A stretch of DNA of 61,359 nucleotides from Lachnospiraceae bacterium (lineage in GTDB: Bacteria; Bacillota; Clostridia; Lachnospirales; Lachnospiraceae), in contig CAJTCV010000023.1 in assembly GCA_910574805.1 (NCBI GenBank), positions 1-61,359 on the forward strand. Reading direction: 5' to 3'. Positions 36,697 to 44,462 of the stretch are shown in pieces. Position 1 is the first letter of the stretch, and each line of letters starts with the position of its first letter. The translations under genes were made by a program, and so were the position numbers. Under the pieces are notes generated by a model. That model saw only the letters and a program-made list of their open reading frames with translations. It did not search any database and was not told where the DNA came from.

Positions 36697-37695
36697 TTAG
36701 TGACAGACATCGATGTCAGTTTTTAAAAGGCGTTGTATATCTTCTACGCTCAACCATACCATGTTAGTCCCAGAACTGTATTCAAACTCGGGGTTCACAA
36801 TTTTTCCACCCGGTAATACATCTTTTACCCCCCACCAGTTATAGTGCGGATAAACGATATAGTGCTTGTCATATTCATACGTATGCAAAGAATCTTCACG
36901 AGTCACCATAATTTCATGAAGTTTCTCACCCTCGCGAATTCCCACCTCCGGCATCTCGCAACCGGGCAGCATCGCCTGTGCCAGATCTGTTATTTTAAAA
37001 GAAGGTATTTTTGAAATAAATGTCTCCCCTCCCCGTGCCTTTTCCAAAGCATGAATGACCAGCTCAACGCCTTCCTCCAAGCTAATCCAGAATCTTGTCA
37101 TTCTATAGTCTGTAATAGGCAGTTTATTTTCACCCCTGTCAATAATGCTTTGAAAAAATGGAATTACCGATCCTCTGCTGCCTGCTACATTTCCATATCT
37201 CACTACTGCAAATTTAGTTCCACTTTGTCCCGAATATGCGTTAGCCGCTGTAAACAGTTTATCCGATACAAGTTTTGTTCCTCCGTAAAGATTTATAGGA
37301 TTTACGGCTTTATCTGTTGATAATGCAACTACTTTCTTAACGTTTGCTTCTAATGCAGCATTAATCACATTCATGGCACCATTAACGTTTGTTTTAATTG
37401 CCTCATTAGGATTATATTCACATGCCGGTACTTGCTTTAAAGCAGCGGCATGAATTACATAATCCACTCTTGACATAGCCATTTTAAGTCTTTTTTCATC
37501 TCTGACGTCTCCGATAAAAAAGCGCAATATGTCTCTATAATTTTTATAATCGTTATCCATCATAAACTGTTTGTATTCATCTCTTGAATAAATAATGATT
37601 TTCTTAGGTTTATAATGTTCAAGCACATAATCTACAAAATGATGCCCAAAAGAGCCTGTACCACCTGTTACTAAAATAGTTTTGTTGTTCAGCAT
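36697..37695 (-). CDS. pseB: PseB-like UDP-GlcNAc 4,6-dehydratase (inverting)
   Basis: 332 aa extended SDR. The NAD motif is ILVTGGTGSFGHHFVDYVL followed by KIIIYSRDEYKQF, a PseB hallmark. The catalytic Tyr-x-x-x-Lys is NLYGGTKLVSD. It opens the pathway with UDP-GlcNAc, giving the 4-keto-6-deoxy sugar used by PseC. It is preceded by AAGGAGGAA, so translation should be efficient. Confidence 0.92.
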   Translation of the reverse strand: MLNNKTILVTGGTGSFGHHFVDYVLEHYKPKKIIIYSRDEYKQFMMDNDYKNYRDILRFFIGDVRDEKRLKMAMSRVDYVIHAAALKQVPACEYNPNEAIKTNVNGAMNVINAALEANVKKVVALSTDKAVNPINLYGGTKLVSDKLFTAANAYSGQSGTKFAVVRYGNVAGSRGSVIPFFQSIIDRGENKLPITDYRMTRFWISLEEGVELVIHALEKARGGETFISKIPSFKITDLAQAMLPGCEMPEVGIREGEKLHEIMVTREDSLHTYEYDKHYIVYPHYNWWGVKDVLPGGKIVNPEFEYSSGTNMVWLSVEDIQRLLKTDIDVCH

Positions 37696-37747
37696 TTCAT
37701 AATTCCTCCTTAACTTTACTCAATAAATATCATATATTCTGTTATAC

Positions 37748-39238
37748 CTATTTCCCTTTATACAAGGCTAGACTTGTGCCTAAATACACTATTGCCCCCG
37801 TAAATATACAAATTATCACATCAAACAATCCATTATTCACATGACATAACCGAGTTTTGAATAGCATCTCCTGTATCCACCACACACAAATTCCCATTAT
37901 AAGAGACAGTACAAATGGTTTAATCAGTTCCTTAACCACCCGTCTAAGAGATAATTTATGGTCCACTGTTTTCAGCATTATAAAAACTGCAATGCTTCCT
38001 GCCAAAATGGCTATGTCTGTTGCCAAGACCAACCCGATATATCCCACTCTTTTGCTCATTGCTATATCCAACAAAATATTTACACCGACTGTTATAAGGG
38101 CTGTATACATTGCAAGATCTGTTCTTTGGAGCGCACAACATATCCGGTCTCCTATGTGCTTCATACACATTGGCATTACTCCTAAAAGATATACAGAAAA
38201 TATGGCTGCTGTTATATTCACACTATTGCCGGAGAAGTTGCCATGGCCATAGACTAACTGTATAATCGGTCCTGCAATGACAATACCTCCGATAACGAGG
38301 GGGAAAACAGTCCAGGATACTATTTGAATACACTTATATAATTGGCTGTTTAGCCCGACCATATCATTTTGGGCAGCTTTTTCCGTAAACGATGAATAAG
38401 CTATTATTACTAAAGATGAGGAAACAATTCCCTGTATGGAAAAACTTAGCTTATATCCATATGTCATGCTTGTAATAATTCCCGCCTCATAATGACTGGC
38501 AAAAAATTTGTCTGCAACAGAATTTACTTCTGATACCACTGAACTTACAAATACCGGAAAGATCATTATTGCCATAGTTTTTAAATAATCCTGCCTTAAG
38601 GATAAAACAGGGCGATATTTAAACCCTTTTCCAAAAGCAAACAACAACAATACTCCGAAGGAAACCATGTGCCCCATTACAGCTGCCCATGCCAGTTTTA
38701 TATCAGATGGAAATGTCAGCAATAAAGCAATAATCAAAACCACATATGATACAACCTGAGCAATAGCGCTTATTGCTTTGGCATTTTGAATTTGTAAATA
38801 TGCCTTGAAAATGCTATAAGATGCTATAAACGGAATCGACCAGATTATAATTACTGCGTAATCATTTAATAACCTCATGGCTTCCTGAGAAAAGCCATGA
38901 GCATAAATATCCAAAATGACTTTCCGAAATATAATAAAGAGTACCGAAATAATAATGCCAAATATCAGTGATATATTAAAAATATTGCTGCTGAAATCAT
39001 TGATTTTTTCAGGCTCTTTACATTTGAAACTATTATAAATGGGTATATAGCATGTTAATATTGCAGTCGCTATGCCTTCAAATAATATAGTAGGAAGCGA
39101 ATACGCCATAAGAAAAGCATCGCTTGCTATTCCCGCACCATAATATGCCCCCAACAAGGCATCGAATACAAAACACGATAATTTGCTCAGGATTATAACA
39201 AATGGCACCGCGCATATCTTCAAAATATTTTTAAGCAT
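37748..39238 (-). CDS. MurJ/MviN-like flippase (Wzx role)
   Basis: 496 aa with about fourteen transmembrane segments. GAYYGAGIASDAFLMAYSLP near the start and RISCALQ-like ICCALQRTDLAMYTAL near the middle are typical of MurJ-type exporters of the MOP superfamily. It differs in type from the Wzx proteins in the two outer clusters. In this context it probably exports the nonulosonate-containing unit rather than lipid II. The 246 bp upstream (39239-39484) are AT-rich, contain no gene, and could hold a weak leftward promoter. Confidence 0.82.
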   Translation of the reverse strand: MLKNILKICAVPFVIILSKLSCFVFDALLGAYYGAGIASDAFLMAYSLPTILFEGIATAILTCYIPIYNSFKCKEPEKINDFSSNIFNISLIFGIIISVLFIIFRKVILDIYAHGFSQEAMRLLNDYAVIIIWSIPFIASYSIFKAYLQIQNAKAISAIAQVVSYVVLIIALLLTFPSDIKLAWAAVMGHMVSFGVLLLFAFGKGFKYRPVLSLRQDYLKTMAIMIFPVFVSSVVSEVNSVADKFFASHYEAGIITSMTYGYKLSFSIQGIVSSSLVIIAYSSFTEKAAQNDMVGLNSQLYKCIQIVSWTVFPLVIGGIVIAGPIIQLVYGHGNFSGNSVNITAAIFSVYLLGVMPMCMKHIGDRICCALQRTDLAMYTALITVGVNILLDIAMSKRVGYIGLVLATDIAILAGSIAVFIMLKTVDHKLSLRRVVKELIKPFVLSLIMGICVWWIQEMLFKTRLCHVNNGLFDVIICIFTGAIVYLGTSLALYKGK

Positions 39239-39484
39239 TCGAAAAAGGTTCCTAACAATAAATATAATTTTGCCGTTTTGATATTATGATAAAGCCAGAA
39301 ATTTGATCCATTGCCTGCCCAAAACTACAAACTTTGATTCTATTGATTTATGACTGATCACACATGACTACTAAATCAAAAAAGTTGCAACTGTGAAGAT
39401 GTATGTATTCATTCCTTATATATATTTCTATAAAAGTTACTCTAAATACAATTTTCTGTAGTATGTACCACACGAACAAATATG

Positions 39485-40606
39485 CTACAATTTGATCATT
39501 GCCGCAATAATATTATCTTTAAACTGGGTACTTAGAAAATTATTGACCACTCTGTCTTTTCCGGCTTCTCCTAATTTTCGCCTCAACTCCGGGTCATCTG
39601 CAAGCTGAGTCATCGCTCTGGCATATGCTTTTGTATCACGATTCGGCACCTCGATACCATTTTCCCCATGAATGCATACATAATTAACGCCCGAACCAGG
39701 AATATTGAATGTTACAGCTGGTTTACCATAGTACATACCCTCAGCCAATGCCAGACCGAATGCTTCATTTTTGGTAATGGATGGAAAACAAAAAATATCC
39801 ATTGCATTTAAATAAGCCTTAAGCCCTACATCATCAATCGATCCAAGAAAATGAATTTTCTCATCTCCTTCTGCCTCTTTTACCAAATCTTTTGTCAGTT
39901 CCCCTTTACCAGCAATAAAAATTACAAACCGATTATCAAGATATTTGCTTGCTTGGATTAAATATCTAAATCCTTTATATTCTGTATGTCTTCCGACTGC
40001 AAGACATATAATTTTTCCGCTGTTCTTTTTCCTGATTTTTAAAGAAATCCTGATGGACTCATCTGAAAGTTTAAATCTCTCCACATTAATACAATTTGGA
40101 ATAATCTTACATTTATTGGACGCAGCACTTAAATAAGGACTGCCTTCTACATATCTTGGACTGGTAGCAATCAGCAAATCAGCCCTTTTAATCAATCTGT
40201 GATTCTGTCCAATAAATAGATTTTTAAGGAATTTTTGCTTCACGATATCCAAATGCCAGTATATTACAAACTTTGTCTGCTTGGAAATATACTTAAGAAG
40301 CAAATATGCTACAAAAGGATTTGGATAATGAAAAACAATGATGTCAGGCCTAAAATCATTAAGAGTTTTTTTTAATATACTGCTGTATGATGCCGAAAGC
40401 GACTGTGAAGAAATTTTCGCCACACACCCGCACCGGATTATTTCAACGCCATCCACACATTCTTTCTCATCGCCTTTTTTATGATTAAAGCAAATGACTT
40501 TCTGTTCATATATATTAGACAAAGAATTAACACAGTCCTGTGCGATTTGTTCTGTCCCTCCTTGGAAAGGATAATAATACTTAGAAACATGTAAAATCCT
40601 TTTCAT
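39485..40606 (-). CDS. Family 4 glycosyltransferase
   Basis: 373 aa GT-B enzyme. The N-terminal KYYYPFQGGTEQIAQDCV has the acceptor-side Gly-Gly, and the donor-side E-x7-E lies in SITKNEAFGLALAEGMYYGK. It is the first gene of the leftward nonulosonate cluster and starts 156 bp from site R3. Upstream boxes are weak, so if this operon is silent now, inversion of the R3-R4 segment would put a strong promoter in front of this gene. Confidence 0.88.
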   Translation of the reverse strand: MKRILHVSKYYYPFQGGTEQIAQDCVNSLSNIYEQKVICFNHKKGDEKECVDGVEIIRCGCVAKISSQSLSASYSSILKKTLNDFRPDIIVFHYPNPFVAYLLLKYISKQTKFVIYWHLDIVKQKFLKNLFIGQNHRLIKRADLLIATSPRYVEGSPYLSAASNKCKIIPNCINVERFKLSDESIRISLKIRKKNSGKIICLAVGRHTEYKGFRYLIQASKYLDNRFVIFIAGKGELTKDLVKEAEGDEKIHFLGSIDDVGLKAYLNAMDIFCFPSITKNEAFGLALAEGMYYGKPAVTFNIPGSGVNYVCIHGENGIEVPNRDTKAYARAMTQLADDPELRRKLGEAGKDRVVNNFLSTQFKDNIIAAMIKL

Positions 40607-40762
40607 ATATTCTCCAATTCCCTTGCTTTTATTTGATAAATATAATGATCAGTCATTGGTGTACATAGGGCTTTTTATAAAACAAAGGAAAGTATGTGGT
40701 AAACCCTCAATTGATTTACAATTACAGAAATGCTTTTTACCTTTTTTCTTTGGATTTTTGTT

Positions 40763-40783
40763 CGCTAAATCCGCCCTTTAACG
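40763..40783 (+). other. Putative tyrosine-recombinase core site R3
   Basis: Left arm CGCTAAA (40763-40769), spacer TCCGCCC (40770-40776), right arm TTTAACG (40777-40783). It is identical to R1 and inverted to R4. It lies 156 bp upstream of the leftward GT4 gene. Confidence 0.62.
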
Positions 40784-40793
40784 TCTCCACCCC

Positions 40794-40814
40794 AAAAAGC
40801 CCGGAAACCCGGGC
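40794..40814 (-). terminator. Leftward intrinsic terminator beside R3
   Basis: On the minus strand, GCCCGG pairs with CCGGGC (six G-C pairs, 4-nt loop), directly followed by TTTTT (40798-40794). It lies between the recombinase gene and R3, and should keep recombinase transcripts out of the leftward nonulosonate operon. The hairpins beside R1 and R2 occupy the same place but are weaker. Confidence 0.75.
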
Positions 40815-41029
40815 GTTTCTGTATATTTTGACCATGATATTGACTGGTCTGTCACATTTCCTGGAATTGCCATAGATAAATTTCTTCCTATTTATATATA
40901 GGATCATGCGAGGGACAGTTTCAGAATCAGGTTTAAGGATAATTAAAATTGTTTATTTATTTGTACAGAAATCTAAATTTTAGAAAGATCAAAATCAGGA
41001 AAGTGGAACCCCAAATGCTTTGACAAAGA

Positions 41030-41063
41030 TTCCGGTCCAGGCAATAATGTGGCCGGACCGGAA
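41030..41063 (-). terminator. Terminator-like hairpin after the recombinase gene
   Basis: Perfect 9-bp inverted repeat, TTCCGGTCC (41030-41038) and GGACCGGAA (41055-41063), with a 16-nt loop, 30 bp after the recombinase stop. Leftwards it is followed by TCTTTGTC, a poor T tract. It probably ends the recombinase transcript together with the stronger hairpin at 40794-40814. Confidence 0.55.
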
Positions 41064-41092
41064 GCAGGTAGACATAGTTAGACTTTGCTCAA

Positions 41093-42205
41093 TTATCTCA
41101 GTAATTCCATACATTGTCGTTTGCGTTCAATATTGCTGTGTACATAGACGTTCAGTGTGGTATTAACGGAGGCATGGCCAAGAATTTCGGACAAAGTTTT
41201 ATAGTCAAATCCCCGTTTGATTCCTATGGTTGCAAAACTATGCCGCAGTGAATGAAAATTGAGATATCGCAACCCGCACTGATGAAGCAACGTTTTATAT
41301 CTTTTTTGAATATTGCGCGGTTCCATGCATTTTGTTGTGCCAGTCAAAATATAAATATTATCTTCTCTTCTGTAGTCATGTGTCTCTTCCAGTAGAAAGC
41401 AGGGAAGAGGAATTTCTCTCAAGGAACTCTGTGTTTTTGGAGAACCAATACATAAAGTTGTTTTGGCTGTATTATAAACAGCATCATAATTGGCATTTTT
41501 TGTGCGGTAGACTGTACGCCTTACAGACAATTGTCCATTGACGGCATCAATATCCCCCCAGGTCAGTCCACTTAACTCCCCAATCCGAAGTCCGGTATAC
41601 ATACAGAGCCGAAGCCCCAACGAAAATTCATCAAGTTGTACTTTCAGATAACCTTCCAAAAGCTGCCATTCCTGATCCGTAAAAATCTCAAGGCTTTTTT
41701 TCTTTATCCGAGGGACTTGAAAATACAAAGGTGAAATATCTATGAGCCCCTTTCTCTGGGCAGATTTCAAAATGCTCTGGAAAATAAGCATGATAGAATG
41801 AATGTAGGAAGAGGAAAGATTTTCTTCTATCTTACATTGTATGAAATTTTGTGCAACGTCACTGGTCAACTGCATGATCTGTAAATTTCCAAAATAAGGC
41901 CTCAGGTGATGATCTGCTATGATTTCATAGAAAAAATAGCTGCTGTCTTTTACATTATGCCGGATCTCTGCTTTCCACTCATTCAGCAGGTCCTCAAATG
42001 TTAAGAGCACTTCCCTGCGTCTGCGTTTGCTGTTTTCTTTCTCCAGATTTTGAAGAGCCATATTTCGTTTTGACTTAACGTCAGAATACTTTCTGGCATA
42101 GACATAACCATACTGAATGCTGCCATCCGGATTCCTTCCTTTTTCGTACCGTGCCTCCCATCTTCCATCCTTGCGTTTTCTGATGTTTTCTCCTTTTCTG
42201 GCCAT
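41093..42205 (-). CDS. Tyrosine recombinase (integrase family)
   Basis: 370 aa. The N-terminal 50 residues (KRKDGRWEARYEKGRNPDGS) look like an arm-type DNA-binding domain; residues of about 60-165 are the SAM-like core-binding domain. The catalytic domain has Arg in YTGLRIGELSGLTWGD, a beta-hairpin Lys around IGSPKTQSSLREIPL, HSLRHSFA, LGHAS and Tyr in NVYVHS, so all catalytic residues are present. AAAGGAGAAACAT precedes the ATG. It lies between inverted sites R3 and R4, reading toward R3. The family includes phage and transposon integrases as well as invertases of phase-variable promoters; with no other mobile-element genes around, an invertase role is favoured. Confidence 0.92.
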   Translation of the reverse strand: MARKGENIRKRKDGRWEARYEKGRNPDGSIQYGYVYARKYSDVKSKRNMALQNLEKENSKRRRREVLLTFEDLLNEWKAEIRHNVKDSSYFFYEIIADHHLRPYFGNLQIMQLTSDVAQNFIQCKIEENLSSSYIHSIMLIFQSILKSAQRKGLIDISPLYFQVPRIKKKSLEIFTDQEWQLLEGYLKVQLDEFSLGLRLCMYTGLRIGELSGLTWGDIDAVNGQLSVRRTVYRTKNANYDAVYNTAKTTLCIGSPKTQSSLREIPLPCFLLEETHDYRREDNIYILTGTTKCMEPRNIQKRYKTLLHQCGLRYLNFHSLRHSFATIGIKRGFDYKTLSEILGHASVNTTLNVYVHSNIERKRQCMELLR

Positions 42206-42366
42206 ATGTTTCTCCTTTCATTTTGACCCTGCAGTTGACTGCGTAAAAATCGTTACGGAATAAAATTATCATATAATTCATCTCACAAAAACATGATTTT
42301 CGGGCAAAAATGGAAGATTTGCACAAAAAAGGAACAGAATTGTCATATATTTTTTATGAATATAAA

Positions 42367-42395
42367 TTGACTTCTAATTAAAAAAATGCTAGAAT
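42367..42395 (+). promoter_or_regulatory. Strong sigma-A-type promoter facing the right-hand operon
   Basis: TTGACT (42367-42372), 17-bp spacer, TAGAAT (42390-42395), with TGC just before the -10 (extended -10). Transcription should start near 42402, cross R4, and enter rfbF at 42616 after a leader of about 215 nt. The promoter lies inside the R3-R4 segment, so its direction depends on the orientation of that segment. Confidence 0.75.
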
Positions 42396-42399
42396 GAAC

Positions 42400-42422
42400 C
42401 TGTTATCAAGATTAGATAGCAG
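42400..42422. repeat. Imperfect inverted repeat in the promoter leader
   Basis: CTGTTATC (42400-42407) and GATAGCAG (42415-42422) pair at seven of eight positions (the eighth is a G-T pair), with a 7-nt loop. It begins at the expected transcription start. It could be an RNA hairpin at the 5' end of the transcript or a binding site for a dimeric protein. Confidence 0.6.
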
Positions 42423-42454
42423 AGAATTGGGCAATTACTATTGTAAAATGAGTT

Positions 42455-42475
42455 CGCTAAAGGGCGGATTTAGCG
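42455..42475 (-). other. Putative tyrosine-recombinase core site R4 (inverted)
   Basis: Arms CGCTAAA (42455-42461) and TTTAGCG (42469-42475) are perfect complements; the spacer GGGCGGA (42462-42468) is the reverse complement of that in R1-R3. It therefore lies opposite to the other three. It is 141 bp upstream of the rightward rfbF gene and directly after the outward promoter. Confidence 0.65.
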
Positions 42476-42615
42476 ACCTAAATTTAGATATAAAGTACCA
42501 GATACTATAAAAATTTAGATGTGTTTTAAATTAAATCATTTTTATTTAGAATTTATCATTTTAATGAACAAGATCAGCATTTGGGAAAATGTAAAAAGAT
42601 GAAGGAGTATACAAG

Positions 42616-43395
42616 GTGAAAACAGTAATACTCGCCGGTGGATATGGTACGAGAATATCAGAAGAATCGAAATTCAAGCCAAAGCCAATGCTTGAAATCG
42701 GTGGAATGCCGATTCTCTGGCATATTATGAAAGAATATTCCCATTTTGGTTTCAATGAATTTATAATCTGTGCCGGATATAAACAACATGTTATTAAAGA
42801 ATGGTTTGCTGATTATTTTCTTCATATGTCTGATGTTACTTTCGATTTTACAAAAGGAAATGAAATTATTGTGCATGACAAGTACACAGAACAATGGAAA
42901 GTCACAGTGGTGGACACCGGATTGAATACCATGACTGGCGGGCGTGTTAAAAGAATCCAAAAATTTGTGGGTAACCATCCCTTTTTCTTAACCTATGGTG
43001 ATGGGGTATCAAATGTGGATATAGAAAAATTATTGAAATTTCATGAAAAACACGGAAAGTGTGTTACTCTTACTACGGTTAGTATAGAGCAGCAAAAAGG
43101 TGTTTTGGATGTTGACGATACTGGCTGCATCTTTGCATTTCGCGAAAAAGATAATGAAGATGGAACCGTGATTAATGGTGGTTATATGGTATGCAATCCA
43201 GGGATTTTTAATTACCTTGCCGATGATACGACCATACTTGAAAAAGAGCCTATGAGAAAACTGGCCACCGACGGACAACTGATGGGTTTTTATCATGATG
43301 GATTTTGGCAGTGCATGGATACTAAGAGAGAAAAAGATAATCTGGAAAAATTGTGGACATCCGGTAACGCTCCTTGGAAAGTGTGGGAAGGCTAA
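42616..43395 (+). CDS. rfbF: Glucose-1-phosphate cytidylyltransferase (second copy)
   Basis: 259 aa, starting at GTG after GAAGGAG. KTVILAGGYGTRISEESKF and PKPMLEIGGMPILWHIMK are the RfbF signature, and FWQCMDTKREKDNLEKLW marks the C-terminus. It makes CDP-glucose and is the first gene of the rightward operon. It is clearly homologous to the copy at 22516, though the DNA has diverged throughout and is more AT-rich. Confidence 0.94.
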   Translation: MKTVILAGGYGTRISEESKFKPKPMLEIGGMPILWHIMKEYSHFGFNEFIICAGYKQHVIKEWFADYFLHMSDVTFDFTKGNEIIVHDKYTEQWKVTVVDTGLNTMTGGRVKRIQKFVGNHPFFLTYGDGVSNVDIEKLLKFHEKHGKCVTLTTVSIEQQKGVLDVDDTGCIFAFREKDNEDGTVINGGYMVCNPGIFNYLADDTTILEKEPMRKLATDGQLMGFYHDGFWQCMDTKREKDNLEKLWTSGNAPWKVWEG

Positions 43396-44453
43396 TGGAG
43401 TTGGATTTGTCGTTTTATAAAGGAAAAAGAGTATTTGTAACCGGACATACAGGATTCAAAGGCTCTTGGTTGTGCAAGATGTTGACAAGTGCTGGAGCAG
43501 AGGTTACTGGTTATGCGCTAAAACTTTTCACTGTTCCATCACTTTTTGATATTGCAACTATTGAAACAGATGTACATTCGGTGCTTGGAGATATTCGTGA
43601 TTATACAACTTTAAAGGCTGTTTTTGATGAGGCTCAACCAGAGATAGTCTTCCATCTTGCAGCACAGCCGATTGTTCGTGACAGTTATAAAGATCCTATA
43701 TATACATATGGAACAAATGTTATGGGGACGGTAAACATTCTGGAATGTGTGCGGAACAGTAGTTGTGTTAAATCTATTTTGAATGTTACAACAGATAAAG
43801 TGTATTTGAATAAAGAATGGACACGGGGATATCAGGAAGAGGATGAGCTGGATGGGTATGATCCATACTCAAATTCCAAGTCCTGTTCTGAATTGGTTAC
43901 ACGCTCCTATAAAAGGAGTTTTTTGGAAAAAAATGGTGTAGCTGTTTCTACGGCCCGTGCCGGTAATGTAATTGGAGGCGGTGACTTTGCAAACGACCGT
44001 ATTATTCCAGACTGTGTACGATCAGCCATAAAACAAGAAGATATCGTGGTAAGAAATCCATTCTCCACCCGCCCTTATCAACATGTTTTGGAACCGCTGT
44101 ATGCTTATTTGATGATCGCAGCTGCACAGTATGACGATAAAACATATTCTGGCTATTATAATATTGGTCCAGATGATGCAGATTGTTTGCAGACTGGCTC
44201 ATTGGTTGACCTGTTTATCAGCAAATGGGGAGATGGTATAAAGCGGATTGATCATTATGATGGAGGTCCCCATGAAGCAAATTTTCTCAAACTGGATTGT
44301 TCCAAACTGAAGAATACTTTTGGATGGCAACCTCGTTGGAATCTTAATACTGCGGTTGAAATGGTTGTCGAATGGAGTAAGTGCTGGATCTCAGGAGGCG
44401 ATATCAGGAGTTGCATGGATAGAGAAATTTGTCTCTTTTTAGGAAAAGTATGA
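43395..44453 (+). CDS. rfbG: CDP-glucose 4,6-dehydratase (second copy)
   Basis: About 352 aa. VFVTGHTGFKGSWLC is the NAD motif, LNVTTDKVYLNKEW and YSNSKSCSELV hold the catalytic region. The ATG at 43395 overlaps the rfbF stop (TAATG), exactly as in the left-hand module; the in-frame start at 43374 is unlikely. It produces CDP-4-keto-6-deoxyglucose. No rfbH (C-3 dehydrase) is seen, so the path does not lead to a 3,6-dideoxyhexose by the known route. Confidence 0.92.
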   Translation: MELDLSFYKGKRVFVTGHTGFKGSWLCKMLTSAGAEVTGYALKLFTVPSLFDIATIETDVHSVLGDIRDYTTLKAVFDEAQPEIVFHLAAQPIVRDSYKDPIYTYGTNVMGTVNILECVRNSSCVKSILNVTTDKVYLNKEWTRGYQEEDELDGYDPYSNSKSCSELVTRSYKRSFLEKNGVAVSTARAGNVIGGGDFANDRIIPDCVRSAIKQEDIVVRNPFSTRPYQHVLEPLYAYLMIAAAQYDDKTYSGYYNIGPDDADCLQTGSLVDLFISKWGDGIKRIDHYDGGPHEANFLKLDCSKLKNTFGWQPRWNLNTAVEMVVEWSKCWISGGDIRSCMDREICLFLGKV

Positions 44454-44462
44454 GGAATGGTT

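Larger units (their letters stand above)
40763..42475. mobile_element. Candidate invertible segment carrying a recombinase gene and an outward promoter
   Basis: About 1.7 kb bounded by inverted core sites R3 (40763-40783) and R4 (42455-42475). Inside are, left to right: a leftward terminator, an apparently empty 215 bp, a second hairpin, the recombinase gene (leftwards) and a rightward promoter next to R4. One end carries a promoter and the other a terminator, so inversion would swap which of two divergent polysaccharide operons is on. The layout matches known invertible promoter switches, but switching here is inferred. Confidence 0.6.

Noticed and set aside
37748-39238. Calling the MurJ-like protein the housekeeping lipid II flippase
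   Set aside because: It lies inside the nonulosonate cluster beside a Wzy-like gene, and no other peptidoglycan gene is near. A Wzx role is more likely.
40607-40762. A leftward promoter between R3 and the GT4 gene
   Set aside because: Only weak pairs such as TTTACC and TTATAA at 17 bp are visible. They are too poor to call, although basal transcription cannot be excluded.
41093-42205. Reading the recombinase as the integrase of a conjugative element or prophage
   Set aside because: No excisionase, replication, mobilisation or phage gene is present in 61 kb, and the gene is tightly bounded by inverted sites with a promoter. An invertase role is simpler, though the protein family does include such integrases.
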